DNA from: CAIKZJ01 sp964626015
Lineage (GTDB): Bacteria > Bacteroidota > Ignavibacteria > Tepidaquicellales > Tepidaquicellaceae
NCBI GenBank assembly: GCA_964626015.1
Contig: CAZVCC010000038.1
Location: 1 to 33,036, forward strand
Direction: 5' to 3'
Length of the DNA: 33,036 nt
Positions within the stretch are counted from its first letter, which is position 1. The number at the start of each line of letters is the position of its first letter. Below, in pieces: positions 16,407 through 25,085 of the stretch. The notes beneath the pieces were generated by a model. It worked only from the letters and a program-made list of their open reading frames with translations, was not told the origin of the DNA and ran no database searches. The position numbers were made by a program, and so were the translations under genes.

Positions 16407-17999
16407 ATGTTTAACAAAAAGATAATAATTCCGGTCATTATAATAATGACAGTAGTGAGTATTTTCATAGGAATGAAAATACAGGATGCTATATCCGATG
16501 ATAAAGTTTCTGATCAGGTAAGAAAATTCAGTGAAGTACTTAATCTTACTTCAAGATATTACGTGGACAACATTGATAGTCAAAAGCTAACGGAGAGTGC
16601 CATACGAGGGATGCTTGATGAGCTTGATCCACATTCGATATACATCAGTTCTGACCAGTTAAAGCGAGTAAACGAAGAATTTCAGGGTAGTTTTGAGGGG
16701 ATAGGAGTAGAGTTTGATGTAATAAATGATTCTCTAACCGTAGTTTCTCCTATTAGCGGAGGTCCTTCTGAAAAGCTTGGAATACTAGCAGGTGATAAAA
16801 TTGTTAAGATTGATGATGTTTCAGCTGTTAAGATTACACGAGAAGACGTACCCAAAAAACTGAGAGGACCCAAAGGCACGAAAGTAAAGCTTTCGATAGT
16901 AAGGATGGGAATGAATGAATTACTGGAATTTACGGTAACGAGGGATAAAATTCCTCTCTACAGCGTAGATGCTTCATTTATAATAGATGAGAATATTGGT
17001 TACATAAAAGTATCGAGATTTGCAGCAACAACTTACGATGAGTTTGTTGCTGCATTGAATAAGCTTAAAGGTGAGGGTATGAAAAAGTTAGTACTCGACC
17101 TAAGGAGCAATCCGGGCGGATTTTTGGATCAGGCATTTAAAATGGCGAGTGAATTTTTACCTGCGGGTAAGAAAATAGTCTATACAAAGAGCAGAATAAA
17201 AGAATTTGAAGAGGTGTATAATTCGAGTGGAGGGCAGTTTACGGATATACCATTGGTTGTTCTTGTAAATGAGGGTTCGGCATCGGCAAGCGAGATTGTA
17301 TCTGGTGCAGTACAGGACTGGGACAGAGGTCTTGTAGTTGGTGAAACGACATTTGGAAAGGGGCTAGTACAGAGGCAGTTTGAGATTTCAGACGGTTCAG
17401 CAATTAGAGTAACGACGGCAAGATATTACACTCCATCCGGCAGAACGATACAGAAGCCTTACGAAGGGGGCAAATACAAAGATCCAATGAGACTTGACAC
17501 ACTTCAGGGCGAGAATTTTAATCATGATAAAGACACTAAAGATACTACCAAGCCGGTTTTCAAGACATTTGGCGGCAGGACCGTATTTGGAGGAGGCGGT
17601 ATTACACCAGACTTCTTCGTGAAACTTGATACACTTACAAAATATTCAGTACAGCTGAGAAGGCTTAATTTAATTTATGAATATACTGAGAAATACATGA
17701 CAAGCAACAGAAAAAGTATTGAGAACAAGTACAAGAATTACAAAGAATTTATACAAGGTTACACTGTAAGCAATGAGATGCTGGATGACCTTACAGAACT
17801 TGCCAAATCACGGGATATACCGTTTGATCAGACGGGTTTTAATATCGACAAGAAATTTCTTGAAACATCGATTAAAGCACAGATAGCCCGCGACATTTGG
17901 GGTAACGAAGGATTTTATGCTGTATTTATGCTTTCGGACGATCAAGTATTGAAAGCAATAAGCCTTATTGACGAAGCAGCAAAGCTTATTAAGTTATAG
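16407..17999 (+). CDS. C-terminal processing peptidase, family S41
   Basis: A tail-type protease exported to the periplasm by an N-terminal membrane anchor or signal (about 5-24). A PDZ domain follows (about 95-180, GVEFDVINDSLTVVSPISG and GILAGDKIVKIDD), then the S41 core with LDLRSNPGGFLDQA. The catalytic Ser is S293 in NEGSASASEI and the general-base Lys is K318 in TFGKGLVQ. Family members cleave near the C-termini of envelope or misfolded proteins. The length, 530 residues, is normal. TTGAAC (16349) and TATAAT (16370) lie upstream but are 15 bp apart, so the promoter is uncertain. The next gene's start lies 1 bp past the stop, indicating an operon with the DUF3108 gene. Confidence 0.95.
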   Translation: MFNKKIIIPVIIIMTVVSIFIGMKIQDAISDDKVSDQVRKFSEVLNLTSRYYVDNIDSQKLTESAIRGMLDELDPHSIYISSDQLKRVNEEFQGSFEGIGVEFDVINDSLTVVSPISGGPSEKLGILAGDKIVKIDDVSAVKITREDVPKKLRGPKGTKVKLSIVRMGMNELLEFTVTRDKIPLYSVDASFIIDENIGYIKVSRFAATTYDEFVAALNKLKGEGMKKLVLDLRSNPGGFLDQAFKMASEFLPAGKKIVYTKSRIKEFEEVYNSSGGQFTDIPLVVLVNEGSASASEIVSGAVQDWDRGLVVGETTFGKGLVQRQFEISDGSAIRVTTARYYTPSGRTIQKPYEGGKYKDPMRLDTLQGENFNHDKDTKDTTKPVFKTFGGRTVFGGGGITPDFFVKLDTLTKYSVQLRRLNLIYEYTEKYMTSNRKSIENKYKNYKEFIQGYTVSNEMLDDLTELAKSRDIPFDQTGFNIDKKFLETSIKAQIARDIWGNEGFYAVFMLSDDQVLKAISLIDEAAKLIKL

Positions 18000-18000
18000 G

Positions 18001-18810
18001 TTGAAAAAATTATTTCTAATATTGTTTGTTTTCATACTGGCAGCTCCAGCAATACCGCAGAGCGAGAAGATATTGGAGATAGGTGAAGAATTGAATTATT
18101 CAGTTTACTACGGATTTATTAAACTGGGCGAAGTGAAATTTAAAATAACCGGAAAGAATAAAGAAGATAAGAATGATGTTTTCACTGCTACTGCATCAAT
18201 CAAGAGTTTTGAAGCAATACCTCTTGTAAACATCAACTATATATTCGAGTCTCAGATGAATTACGATAAGGGCGAGGTACATTCGAATAAATTCACTGCG
18301 ACAGAGTTTAAAGAAAAATCTATAACAAACATATATTACACGTTTGATTACGATGACAACAAGATAAGAACTCTTAAAGAAGTTGACGGATATGAAAGCG
18401 TAAAGCAAGATTTTAACATGGACGTAGAGAAAAATTTCCAAGACGGTTTGTCTCTTATGTACAATGCAAGGCTTCAGTCAATACAGGATAAGACGAAAAA
18501 CAGCAGCAACCGATTCAACGTTCCTGTTTATATAAATGAAAAGGAGTCGTCAGTTAGGTACTCATACAATTTCAAGCCAGAGGAAGTAGAAATTGATATG
18601 TTAAATTACGAGGCAAGGTGTATCAGAGTAGCCGGAGTTGCGGATTTTGTGGGAGTATTTGGATTAACCGGTGAATTTGCGGGTTGGTTTACTGACGATG
18701 ACTACAGAGTACCACTTAAAGCAAAATTTAATGTTACGATAGGCTCTATTACTCTTGAGCTTGAAAGTTTCAAGAAAAGAGGATGGAAAGCTCCTGCATT
18801 TGTGAAGTAA
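18001..18810 (+). CDS. DUF3108 domain-containing exported protein
   Basis: The TTG at 18001, one base after the ctp stop, gives 269 residues with a clean signal peptide (MKKLFLILFVFILAAPAIPQ). An earlier in-frame start at 17968 would bury the signal peptide and overlap the protease gene. The mature N-terminus, GEELNYSVYYGFIKLGEVKF, is the hallmark opening of DUF3108, a periplasmic beta-rich family of unknown function related in shape to lipoprotein-handling folds. It is followed by lolA, which suggests an envelope lipid or lipoprotein context. No catalytic motif seen. Confidence 0.85.
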   Translation: MKKLFLILFVFILAAPAIPQSEKILEIGEELNYSVYYGFIKLGEVKFKITGKNKEDKNDVFTATASIKSFEAIPLVNINYIFESQMNYDKGEVHSNKFTATEFKEKSITNIYYTFDYDDNKIRTLKEVDGYESVKQDFNMDVEKNFQDGLSLMYNARLQSIQDKTKNSSNRFNVPVYINEKESSVRYSYNFKPEEVEIDMLNYEARCIRVAGVADFVGVFGLTGEFAGWFTDDDYRVPLKAKFNVTIGSITLELESFKKRGWKAPAFVK

Positions 18811-18877
18811 CGATAATACAATGATTTATTTATTAAAAATTGTTAATTTTGTAAAGTTAAAGTTAAATTATATATAA

Positions 18878-19489
18878 ATGAAGATTAGAAACATATTATT
18901 TCTGTTAATATTTATATTGTTAGGCAATGCAGTAAACGGGCAGGATGCACAAGAAATAATTAAGAAAGTCCAGGCAAATTACAACGGCATAAATGATGCA
19001 AAAGCCAGTTTTTCTCACACAGGCAAGAATATATCAGAATCAGGAACAATCTACATACAGAAAGAAAGCAAGTACAGAATAGAGACGAAAGGACAGGTCT
19101 TAGTAACAGACGGCGTGACATCATGGTCATATTCGATAAAAAAGAAGCAGGTAATAATAGACAATTACAAAGAAGACGGCAACACATTCTCACCGAATAA
19201 ATTTCTTTTCAACTATCCAGAAAACTTTTACTCAGACCTTGAAGGGTCAGAAACTATATCCGGGATTGATTGTTATTTACTTAAACTAACACCAAGGAGC
19301 AAGGGAAACGTTAAATCGGCAAAAATATGGGTTGACAAAGAAGAGAACCTGATAAGAAAGATTTCCATTGTTTCAAAAGAGGGAACGGATACTTATACTT
19401 TAAAGAAAATAAACTTGGACAGCGGTATTGGTTCATCGAAATTCACATTCTCCCCACCGTCAGACGTTGAAATAATAGACTTAAGGTAA
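18878..19489 (+). CDS. lolA: Outer-membrane lipoprotein carrier protein LolA
   Basis: LolA is the periplasmic chaperone that accepts lipoproteins from LolCDE and delivers them to the outer membrane. This 203-residue protein has a signal peptide (MKIRNILFLLIFILLGNAVNG) and the typical half-barrel pattern: DAKASFSHTG, GTIYIQKESKYRIET, LVTDGVTSWSYSIKKKQVII, and the late segment AKIWVDKEENLIRKISI. The length is usual for the family. It follows the DUF3108 gene by 67 bp and precedes a membrane protein by 20 bp, forming an envelope-biogenesis cluster with the upstream protease. Confidence 0.92.
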   Translation: MKIRNILFLLIFILLGNAVNGQDAQEIIKKVQANYNGINDAKASFSHTGKNISESGTIYIQKESKYRIETKGQVLVTDGVTSWSYSIKKKQVIIDNYKEDGNTFSPNKFLFNYPENFYSDLEGSETISGIDCYLLKLTPRSKGNVKSAKIWVDKEENLIRKISIVSKEGTDTYTLKKINLDSGIGSSKFTFSPPSDVEIIDLR

Positions 19490-19509
19490 TGTTATCTAAG
19501 TCTATTTGA

Positions 19510-20523
19510 GTGAAAAACACAAAGAAAATACTTAAATTCACTTTACTTACAGTTCTTTTACTGTTTTTCATGTATCTTGCTTTTAAGGACGTTGATTTTG
19601 AGCGTCTTCTTCTGGAACTTTCAAGAACTAATTATATATATGCTATTGTTGGTATGCTTATAGGTACGTTTCTTGGAAGTTACATAAGAGCATGGAGGTG
19701 GAAATATCTGTTAGATCCTTTAAAGCCAAACATTAAGATTTACAGTCTTTTCCCGTCTGTAATGATAGGGTACATGATGAACGCACTTATCCCAAGGGGA
19801 GGAGAAGTTGCGAGACCAGTATTAACTGCTCAGAAAGAGGGCATTTCAAAAGCCTCAACATTCGGCACTATCGTAGTAGAGCGCATTATTGATATGCTGA
19901 CGATGTTTTCAGTTTTTGGATTTTGTTTGTTCTTTTTCAGAGAAAAAATATCAACAGCATTCTATCCATATGATATTGAAATGATTTCATTATGGTCATC
20001 ATTGGCAATATTGGCGTTCGTATTCGTGGTTGTATTGATGATCTTCAACCTTGAAAAGACCGAAAACATAATAGAAGCGATAACAAAACGGATTTTACCG
20101 GCAAAATTTCAACCAAAGATTCAAAAAATATTCATATCGCTTATAAACGGATTTTTGTTTGTAAAGCATCCAAAGTCATATTTCTACATATTTTTTACTT
20201 CAGCCCTAATTTGGATTAGTTATGCTTTATCTACTTATCTTTCATTCTTTGCTTTTGGAATAGACCTTTCATTCCTTGATGCGAACCTAATTTTGGTTAT
20301 AATGTCATTTGCAATGACATTACCCTTACCAGGGAACAGTGCCGGTTCATATTATTTGTTCGTTAAAACCGCATTAGTAAACATATACGGTATTAACCCT
20401 GAGACAGCTATCGGGTACGCTATAGTTTGCCATTTGTTAGGGTTCTTAGGTATAATGGCTTCAGGATTCTACTTTTCGATAAAAGAGAACTACAAATTCA
20501 GTACAGGGCTAAGTGAAGACTAA
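19510..20523 (+). CDS. Lysylphosphatidylglycerol synthase TM-region / UPF0104 family membrane protein
   Basis: This encodes 337 residues from a GTG start, with about eight transmembrane segments. The conserved core reads GTFLGSYIRAWRWKYLLDP, then MIGYMMNALIPRGGEVARP, then GTIVVERIIDMLTMF, which is the AglD/LPG-synthase transmembrane family. Members act as flippases or as the membrane part of lipid-modifying enzymes. The catalytic aminoacyl-transfer domain of MprF is absent, so a flippase-like role is more likely. The substrate is unknown. It is the last gene of the envelope cluster; no clear terminator follows. Confidence 0.88.
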   Translation: MKNTKKILKFTLLTVLLLFFMYLAFKDVDFERLLLELSRTNYIYAIVGMLIGTFLGSYIRAWRWKYLLDPLKPNIKIYSLFPSVMIGYMMNALIPRGGEVARPVLTAQKEGISKASTFGTIVVERIIDMLTMFSVFGFCLFFFREKISTAFYPYDIEMISLWSSLAILAFVFVVVLMIFNLEKTENIIEAITKRILPAKFQPKIQKIFISLINGFLFVKHPKSYFYIFFTSALIWISYALSTYLSFFAFGIDLSFLDANLILVIMSFAMTLPLPGNSAGSYYLFVKTALVNIYGINPETAIGYAIVCHLLGFLGIMASGFYFSIKENYKFSTGLSED

Positions 20524-20574
20524 CTGAGAATCTCTAAACCATCAATTCTGATATATTTTCGATATAACCGAAAC

Positions 20575-20628
20575 GTATAATAATTATACATAATCACTGT
20601 TTGATTATTATACATCACAATATATTGT
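20575..20628. promoter_or_regulatory. Palindrome cluster, candidate upstream activator sites
   Basis: GTATAATAATTATAC (20575-20589) is a perfect odd-centred palindrome. ATTATTATAC (20604-20613) repeats its arm in inverted orientation. ACAATATATTGT (20617-20628) is a second perfect palindrome. The cluster sits about 120-175 bp upstream of a sigma-54 promoter, the usual place for enhancer-binding proteins. AT-rich palindromes arise easily by chance, so binding is inference. The remaining 20524-20835 gap holds no open frame worth calling. Confidence 0.4.
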
Positions 20629-20747
20629 TAAAACATAACATAATGCTACTATTTAAAATGAATGTATGTATATTAAACACAAGTATAAAATCTTTACATA
20701 ATGAGGTGCATTTAAACGATTTAAACTCATAATATAAGAATGATATC

Positions 20748-20763
20748 CTGGCACGAAACTTGA
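20748..20763 (+). promoter_or_regulatory. Sigma-54 (RpoN) promoter
   Basis: CTGGCACG-AAAC-TTGA matches the consensus YTGGCACG-N4-TTGC at every position but the last. The -24 GG is at 20750-20751 and the -12 element at 20762-20763 reads GA instead of GC; the 12-bp spacing between the two elements is exact. Transcription would begin near 20775, giving a ~60-nt leader before the ATG at 20836. It directs the GcvH-like gene, which is followed by a sigma-54 activator gene. Confidence 0.7.
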
Positions 20764-20835
20764 ATGTATAATATATATACAAACAATGAAAACAATAAAA
20801 TTAAATAATAAAACATTAAACAATTGGGGGTTATC

Positions 20836-21480
20836 ATGGTAGCAGCATTAGTAATATTAACATTTGCAGTATTAGTACTTATAGACATCTTTGTTTTTAA
20901 CAGAAGTCCAAAGAGGGCAGGGAATATGAGGACGATGCAAGTATTTAACTCAAAGGACACAATAATGCCGAAAGAATATTATTATTCAAAAGGTCACACA
21001 TGGGTACATATGGAAAACGACAGCAATGCAAAAATCGGATTAGATGGTTTTCTACTAAATTCACTCGGTTCAGTACTACCTAAGAATTTTTTAAATGTAG
21101 GAACAGAAGTAAAAAAGGGAGACGTATTATTCGAAAGCATCGTAAATAATGTAAACCTGAGGTTTCGTTCACCAATTAACGGAACAGTAACAGAAGTCAA
21201 CAACTTTGACGGCTCATACAACGATCCAGAAAAATGGTGTGTAAGTTTAAAACCTGTATCACTAAAAGAAGATTTAACAAACTTAATATCCTCAAGTTCA
21301 GCCACAAAATGGGTCAAGAGTGAATTCAGAAGATTGAAAGATTTACTAATTTATTCATCTGAACCATCGGGACTCGCAACAGCAACAATGTACGACGGCG
21401 GAAACATAGCGGAAGGCGCGATAAACTACTTTGACGAGAACGTGATAAAAGATTTCGAAGAGCTCTTCCTGAAAGTGTAA
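20836..21480 (+). CDS. Membrane-anchored GcvH-like protein without the lipoyl lysine
   Basis: The ATG at 20836, preceded by GGGGG, gives 214 residues; an in-frame TTG at 20824 would add four residues. Residues 2-21 are one hydrophobic anchor, and the rest is soluble. Residues 48-145 follow the glycine-cleavage H-protein fold: KGHTWVHMENDSNAKIGLDG, VGTEVKKGDVLFESI, then FRSPINGTVTEVNNF. In true H protein the lipoylated Lys lies in ESVKA; here the aligned stretch is ESIVNNVNL, with no Lys, so it cannot carry lipoate in the normal way. About 70 extra residues follow. Glycine cleavage is unlikely; a structural or sensory role is inferred. It has its own sigma-54 promoter and terminator, next to a kinase and a sigma-54 regulator. 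Confidence 0.82.
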   Translation: MVAALVILTFAVLVLIDIFVFNRSPKRAGNMRTMQVFNSKDTIMPKEYYYSKGHTWVHMENDSNAKIGLDGFLLNSLGSVLPKNFLNVGTEVKKGDVLFESIVNNVNLRFRSPINGTVTEVNNFDGSYNDPEKWCVSLKPVSLKEDLTNLISSSSATKWVKSEFRRLKDLLIYSSEPSGLATATMYDGGNIAEGAINYFDENVIKDFEELFLKV

Positions 21481-21502
21481 AAATAAGTTAAACTGTATAA
21501 AG

Positions 21503-21531
21503 GGGTACTGATCAAAACAGTACCCTTTTTT
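21503..21531 (+). terminator. Rho-independent terminator after the GcvH-like gene
   Basis: GGGTACTG (21503-21510) and CAGTACCC (21518-21525) pair around a 7-nt loop and are followed by six T. It separates the GcvH-like gene from the kinase operon. Confidence 0.9.
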
Positions 21532-21596
21532 ATTGGGACGAATTTATAAATTGAATTAAAACATATTCTTGGGTAATTTTGAACAACTAAATAAAT

Positions 21597-23180
21597 ATGA
21601 AACCCCGCTTCTTTAATAAACTCAGCTTTAAGCTATTTTTGTCAACATTTCTGTTACTGGTAGCATTTCTTACCACTTACACGTATTTTACGGTATATAA
21701 TTTACAGAGAGATATAACAAAGCTTTACATGCAAACGGCTTACAACATAAGCGACCTGATAAAGAACTCGACGAGATACAGCATGCTTCATAACAACAGA
21801 GAGGATATATACCAGATTATAAAGGCTGTTGGAAGTGAAAAAGGCGTAAAGAGAGTGAGGATATACAACAAGACAGGAGTAATAACATATTCGACAGATT
21901 CGACCGAATTAATGAAGACAGTGGATATGACAGCAGAAGCTTGTATAGTTTGTCATGATAAGACATCGAGAAAGTATGTTTCCTCGCCTATTGACAGTAT
22001 TAGAATTTTTGAGGCGGAAAACGGTGAGCGGATACTTGGATTAATAAATCCAATTAGAAACAATAAAGATTGCTACACATCGGAATGCCATGCACACAGT
22101 TCAAAATCTACTTTACTCGGAGTACTTGATGTGATGATGACAATGAAGGACGCGGATGCGACAGTAGAAGAAAACAAGAAACAGACTATATTATCGTCAG
22201 TGTTCATTACTATAATAATATCAGGATTCGTAGGTATATTTATATTATTCCTTGTCAACAGGCCACTGAAGAAGCTACAGGAGGGTATAAACGAACTTGG
22301 GAAGGGGAACTGGGATTACAGGATATTAATCAGGTCGCGAAACGAGCTTGGAGAAATCGCGAGGGAATTTAACGTGATGTCAAAGCAGCTTGCCGAAGCA
22401 TATAATGAGATAAAAGACTGGTCGGAGAATTTAAATGTAAAGGTTGAGGATAAATCGAAGGAATTAAAATCAATTTATGAGCAGGTAGTTCAGATGGAAA
22501 AGATGGCATCGCTTGGTAAATTATCTGCAACGGTTGCGCATGAACTCAACAATCCTCTTGAAGGGATACTAACTTACAGCAAGCTAATACTGAAGAAACT
22601 TGGGCAGCTTGAGACGAATGAAAATATAGAGAAGATGAGCAAGTACCTGAAACTAATAGTTGACGAATCATCACGATGCGGTAACATAGTAAAGGATTTG
22701 CTGTTATTCTCACACAGGGAAGTTGATGCTTTTTCGGAGTACAATCTTGTTGAGATAGTAGAGAAGAGCACGGTATTAATAGAACATCATCTTGAGATGA
22801 ACAATATAAAGTTGATTAAAGAGTTTGAGACGGATTCATTAGTACTAACGTGCAATCCACAGAAACTTCAGCAAGCACTTTTATCTTTGTTCATCAACGC
22901 AATTGAAGCGATGACAGGAAAAGGCGGTACGCTTAAAGTATCTCTCACAATAGACGGTGATAATGCGATTATTCTTGTAGCAGATACAGGTTCGGGAATA
23001 GCGGAAAGGGACCTACCATTTATATTTGAGCCATTTTTCACAACAAAAGATAAGTTAAGCGGTACAGGTTTAGGGCTGGCTGTTGTTTACGGAATAGTGA
23101 ATTCACACAAGGGATCTATAACGGTTGATAAAACCTCGGTAATGGGAACTACATTTAAAATAAAAATACCTATTAAATAA
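21597..23180 (+). CDS. Sensor histidine kinase with heme-binding-type motifs
   Basis: This encodes 527 residues. A first membrane helix (about 11-33), an extracytoplasmic sensor (34-197), a second helix (about 198-220), a HAMP domain (about 221-273), then a HisKA domain with the phospho-accepting H315 in VAHELNNPLEG and an HATPase with N-box N434 (FINAIEAM), DTGSGI at 463-468 and GTGLGL at 489-494. The sensor contains CIVCH (116-120), a standard CxxCH heme c attachment motif, and CYTSECH (159-165), a Cx4CH variant. Covalent heme in the periplasm would make it a redox or gas sensor. It is upstream of a sigma-54 regulator by 19 bp, as one operon. Kinase activity is secure; heme is inferred. Confidence 0.93.
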   Translation: MKPRFFNKLSFKLFLSTFLLLVAFLTTYTYFTVYNLQRDITKLYMQTAYNISDLIKNSTRYSMLHNNREDIYQIIKAVGSEKGVKRVRIYNKTGVITYSTDSTELMKTVDMTAEACIVCHDKTSRKYVSSPIDSIRIFEAENGERILGLINPIRNNKDCYTSECHAHSSKSTLLGVLDVMMTMKDADATVEENKKQTILSSVFITIIISGFVGIFILFLVNRPLKKLQEGINELGKGNWDYRILIRSRNELGEIAREFNVMSKQLAEAYNEIKDWSENLNVKVEDKSKELKSIYEQVVQMEKMASLGKLSATVAHELNNPLEGILTYSKLILKKLGQLETNENIEKMSKYLKLIVDESSRCGNIVKDLLLFSHREVDAFSEYNLVEIVEKSTVLIEHHLEMNNIKLIKEFETDSLVLTCNPQKLQQALLSLFINAIEAMTGKGGTLKVSLTIDGDNAIILVADTGSGIAERDLPFIFEPFFTTKDKLSGTGLGLAVVYGIVNSHKGSITVDKTSVMGTTFKIKIPIK

Positions 23181-23199
23181 TAAAAAGAATTTGAAAAAC

Positions 23200-24549
23200 A
23201 TGGAGCATAAATTAATAATTGTAGATGACGAGAGAATAGTAAGAGAATCTCTTAAGCATTGGTTTGAGGAAGAAGGTTACATTATTGACACGGCAGAGAA
23301 CGGGAATGAAGCACTTCAGAAATTTTCAGTAAATAAATATGACCTTGCATTGCTGGATATGAAGATGCCGGGAATGACAGGACTTGAGCTATTGAAGAAG
23401 ATCAGGGAGATAGATGAAAATTGCGTATCGATATTGATAACGGCGTTTGCTTCAGTACCGACGGCTATACAGGCATTAAAGGATGGAGCATACGACTACG
23501 TTACTAAACCGATAGATCCTGATGAACTTAATAATATTGTTAAGAATGCACTGGAAAGCGTTACGCTAAAGACGGAAAACAAGAAGCTTAAAGGACGGCT
23601 TGAAGATATGTCGGTACCCGATAATCTGGTCGGTGAAAGTCCTCAGATGAAAAGGATAACAGAGCTGATAAGGACAGTTTCCGATTCGGATTCAACAGTA
23701 TTGATAAGAGGAGAGAGCGGAACGGGTAAGGAGCTTGTTGCAAAGGCAATACACGCTAACAGCAGAAGAAAATATTTCCCGATAATAACGGTCAATTGCG
23801 GGGCGCTTTCCGAATCATTGCTTGAAAGCGAGCTTTTTGGTCATGAAAAGGGAGCGTTTACGGGTGCACATTTCAGAAGAAAAGGAAAGTTCGAGATTGC
23901 AAACGGAGGTACGATATTTCTGGATGAAATCGGAAGCATTTCCCAGAAGACACAAGTTGATTTACTAAGAGTAATAGAGACGAAGAAATTCAACAGGGTA
24001 GGAGGGAACGACCTTGTGGAGAGCGATTTCAGGCTTATAACAGCGACCAACGAGCCGCTTGAAAAACTGATTGAAGAGGGTAAGTTCAGAAAGGATTTAT
24101 ACTACAGATTAAACGTTATTACTATAATGCTTCCCCCATTGAGAGAGAGGAAGGATGACATTTCTTTACTTGCAAACTACTTTCTGAAGAAATATTCGGA
24201 ACTGATGAACAAGAATATTGAAGGATTTTCAGAAGAAGCGATGAATTTTCTTTTGAAGTATGATTTTCCGGGAAATGTTCGTGAGTTGGAGAATACAATC
24301 GAAAGGGCAATTGTAGTTGGCAAAGGAAATATAATACAGCTTGAGGATTTGAGTCTTGATATAAACGGTGACTCATACGAGTTTGAAGATGACACGGTTG
24401 GTAGTCTTGAAGATGTTGAGAAGAAGTACATAATAAAGGTACTGGGAGAGAACAAGTGGAACATCTCGAAAAGTGCAGAAATACTGGGAGTTGAAAGGGT
24501 TACGCTTTACAATAAGATAAACAAATACGGATTACGAAAGCTTAAGTAA
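23200..24549 (+). CDS. Sigma-54-dependent response regulator (NtrC family)
   Basis: This protein has 449 residues from the ATG at 23200; a TTG at 23191 would add three residues and cannot be excluded. The receiver domain has the acidic pair in IIVDDER, the phospho-acceptor D53 in LLDMKMPG and K103 in TKPIDP. The AAA+ domain shows Walker A GESGTGKE (about 171-178), GAFTGA (about 218-223), the sigma-54 contact loop, and Walker B GGTIFLDEIGS. The C-terminus is a Fis-type helix-turn-helix (KWNISKSAEILGVERVTLYNKI). It is the expected partner of the upstream kinase. The sigma-54 promoter at 20748 is a plausible target. Confidence 0.95.
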   Translation: MEHKLIIVDDERIVRESLKHWFEEEGYIIDTAENGNEALQKFSVNKYDLALLDMKMPGMTGLELLKKIREIDENCVSILITAFASVPTAIQALKDGAYDYVTKPIDPDELNNIVKNALESVTLKTENKKLKGRLEDMSVPDNLVGESPQMKRITELIRTVSDSDSTVLIRGESGTGKELVAKAIHANSRRKYFPIITVNCGALSESLLESELFGHEKGAFTGAHFRRKGKFEIANGGTIFLDEIGSISQKTQVDLLRVIETKKFNRVGGNDLVESDFRLITATNEPLEKLIEEGKFRKDLYYRLNVITIMLPPLRERKDDISLLANYFLKKYSELMNKNIEGFSEEAMNFLLKYDFPGNVRELENTIERAIVVGKGNIIQLEDLSLDINGDSYEFEDDTVGSLEDVEKKYIIKVLGENKWNISKSAEILGVERVTLYNKINKYGLRKLK

Positions 24550-25082
24550 TGATTCTGACTATAATACCTCTGAAGTTCGCGAATCTTCAATTACTGGAGG
24601 AATTAAAGCTTCGTTTAAGTTTTCATTTTAATTCGATAGAAGTTTTGAACACAGAAATTGATATAGAAGAAACGTACAACGTACAGAGGCAGCAGTATTA
24701 TTCGACAAAAATAGTAGAAACTGTAAAGAGAGCTCATACTAAGACCGAGGGATATGTTTTAATCATCACCGAGAAGGATTTATTCGTGCCCGTTCTGACG
24801 CACATATACGGTGAGGCAGAATTAAGGGGAAGATACTCAATCGTAAGCACGTGCAGGCTTCACGAAGAATTTTATACGTCAGAAAGGAATCCTGAGATTC
24901 TGCTTGAAAGGACATTCAAAGAAATAATGCATGAGCTTGGCCATAACTTTGGGCTTTTGCACTGCAAGGACTGGCAGTGCGTGATGCACTCTTCAAGCGG
25001 AATAGAAGAGGTGGATTTAAAGAGTAATTTATATTGTGAAGATTGTAAAATTAAATTAAATTCAATAGAAATAAATTTATAG
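24549..25082 (+). CDS. amzA: Archaemetzincin family zinc metalloprotease
   Basis: A 177-residue cytoplasmic metalloprotease; there is no signal peptide. Its zinc site is HELGHNFGLLHC, with H128, H132 and H138 as ligands and E129 as the catalytic base. The archaemetzincin-specific cysteines follow: C139, four residues to C144, CVM with M146, and C163-x-x-C166. This gives HExxHxxGxxHC-x4-C-x-M-...-CxxC. Physiological substrates of the family are unknown. The ATG shares one base with the regulator's TAA stop (TAATG), so translation is coupled. Its place inside a two-component operon suggests it works with, or is controlled alongside, the kinase-regulator pair. Confidence 0.93.
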   Translation: MILTIIPLKFANLQLLEELKLRLSFHFNSIEVLNTEIDIEETYNVQRQQYYSTKIVETVKRAHTKTEGYVLIITEKDLFVPVLTHIYGEAELRGRYSIVSTCRLHEEFYTSERNPEILLERTFKEIMHELGHNFGLLHCKDWQCVMHSSSGIEEVDLKSNLYCEDCKIKLNSIEINL

Positions 25083-25085
25083 ACC

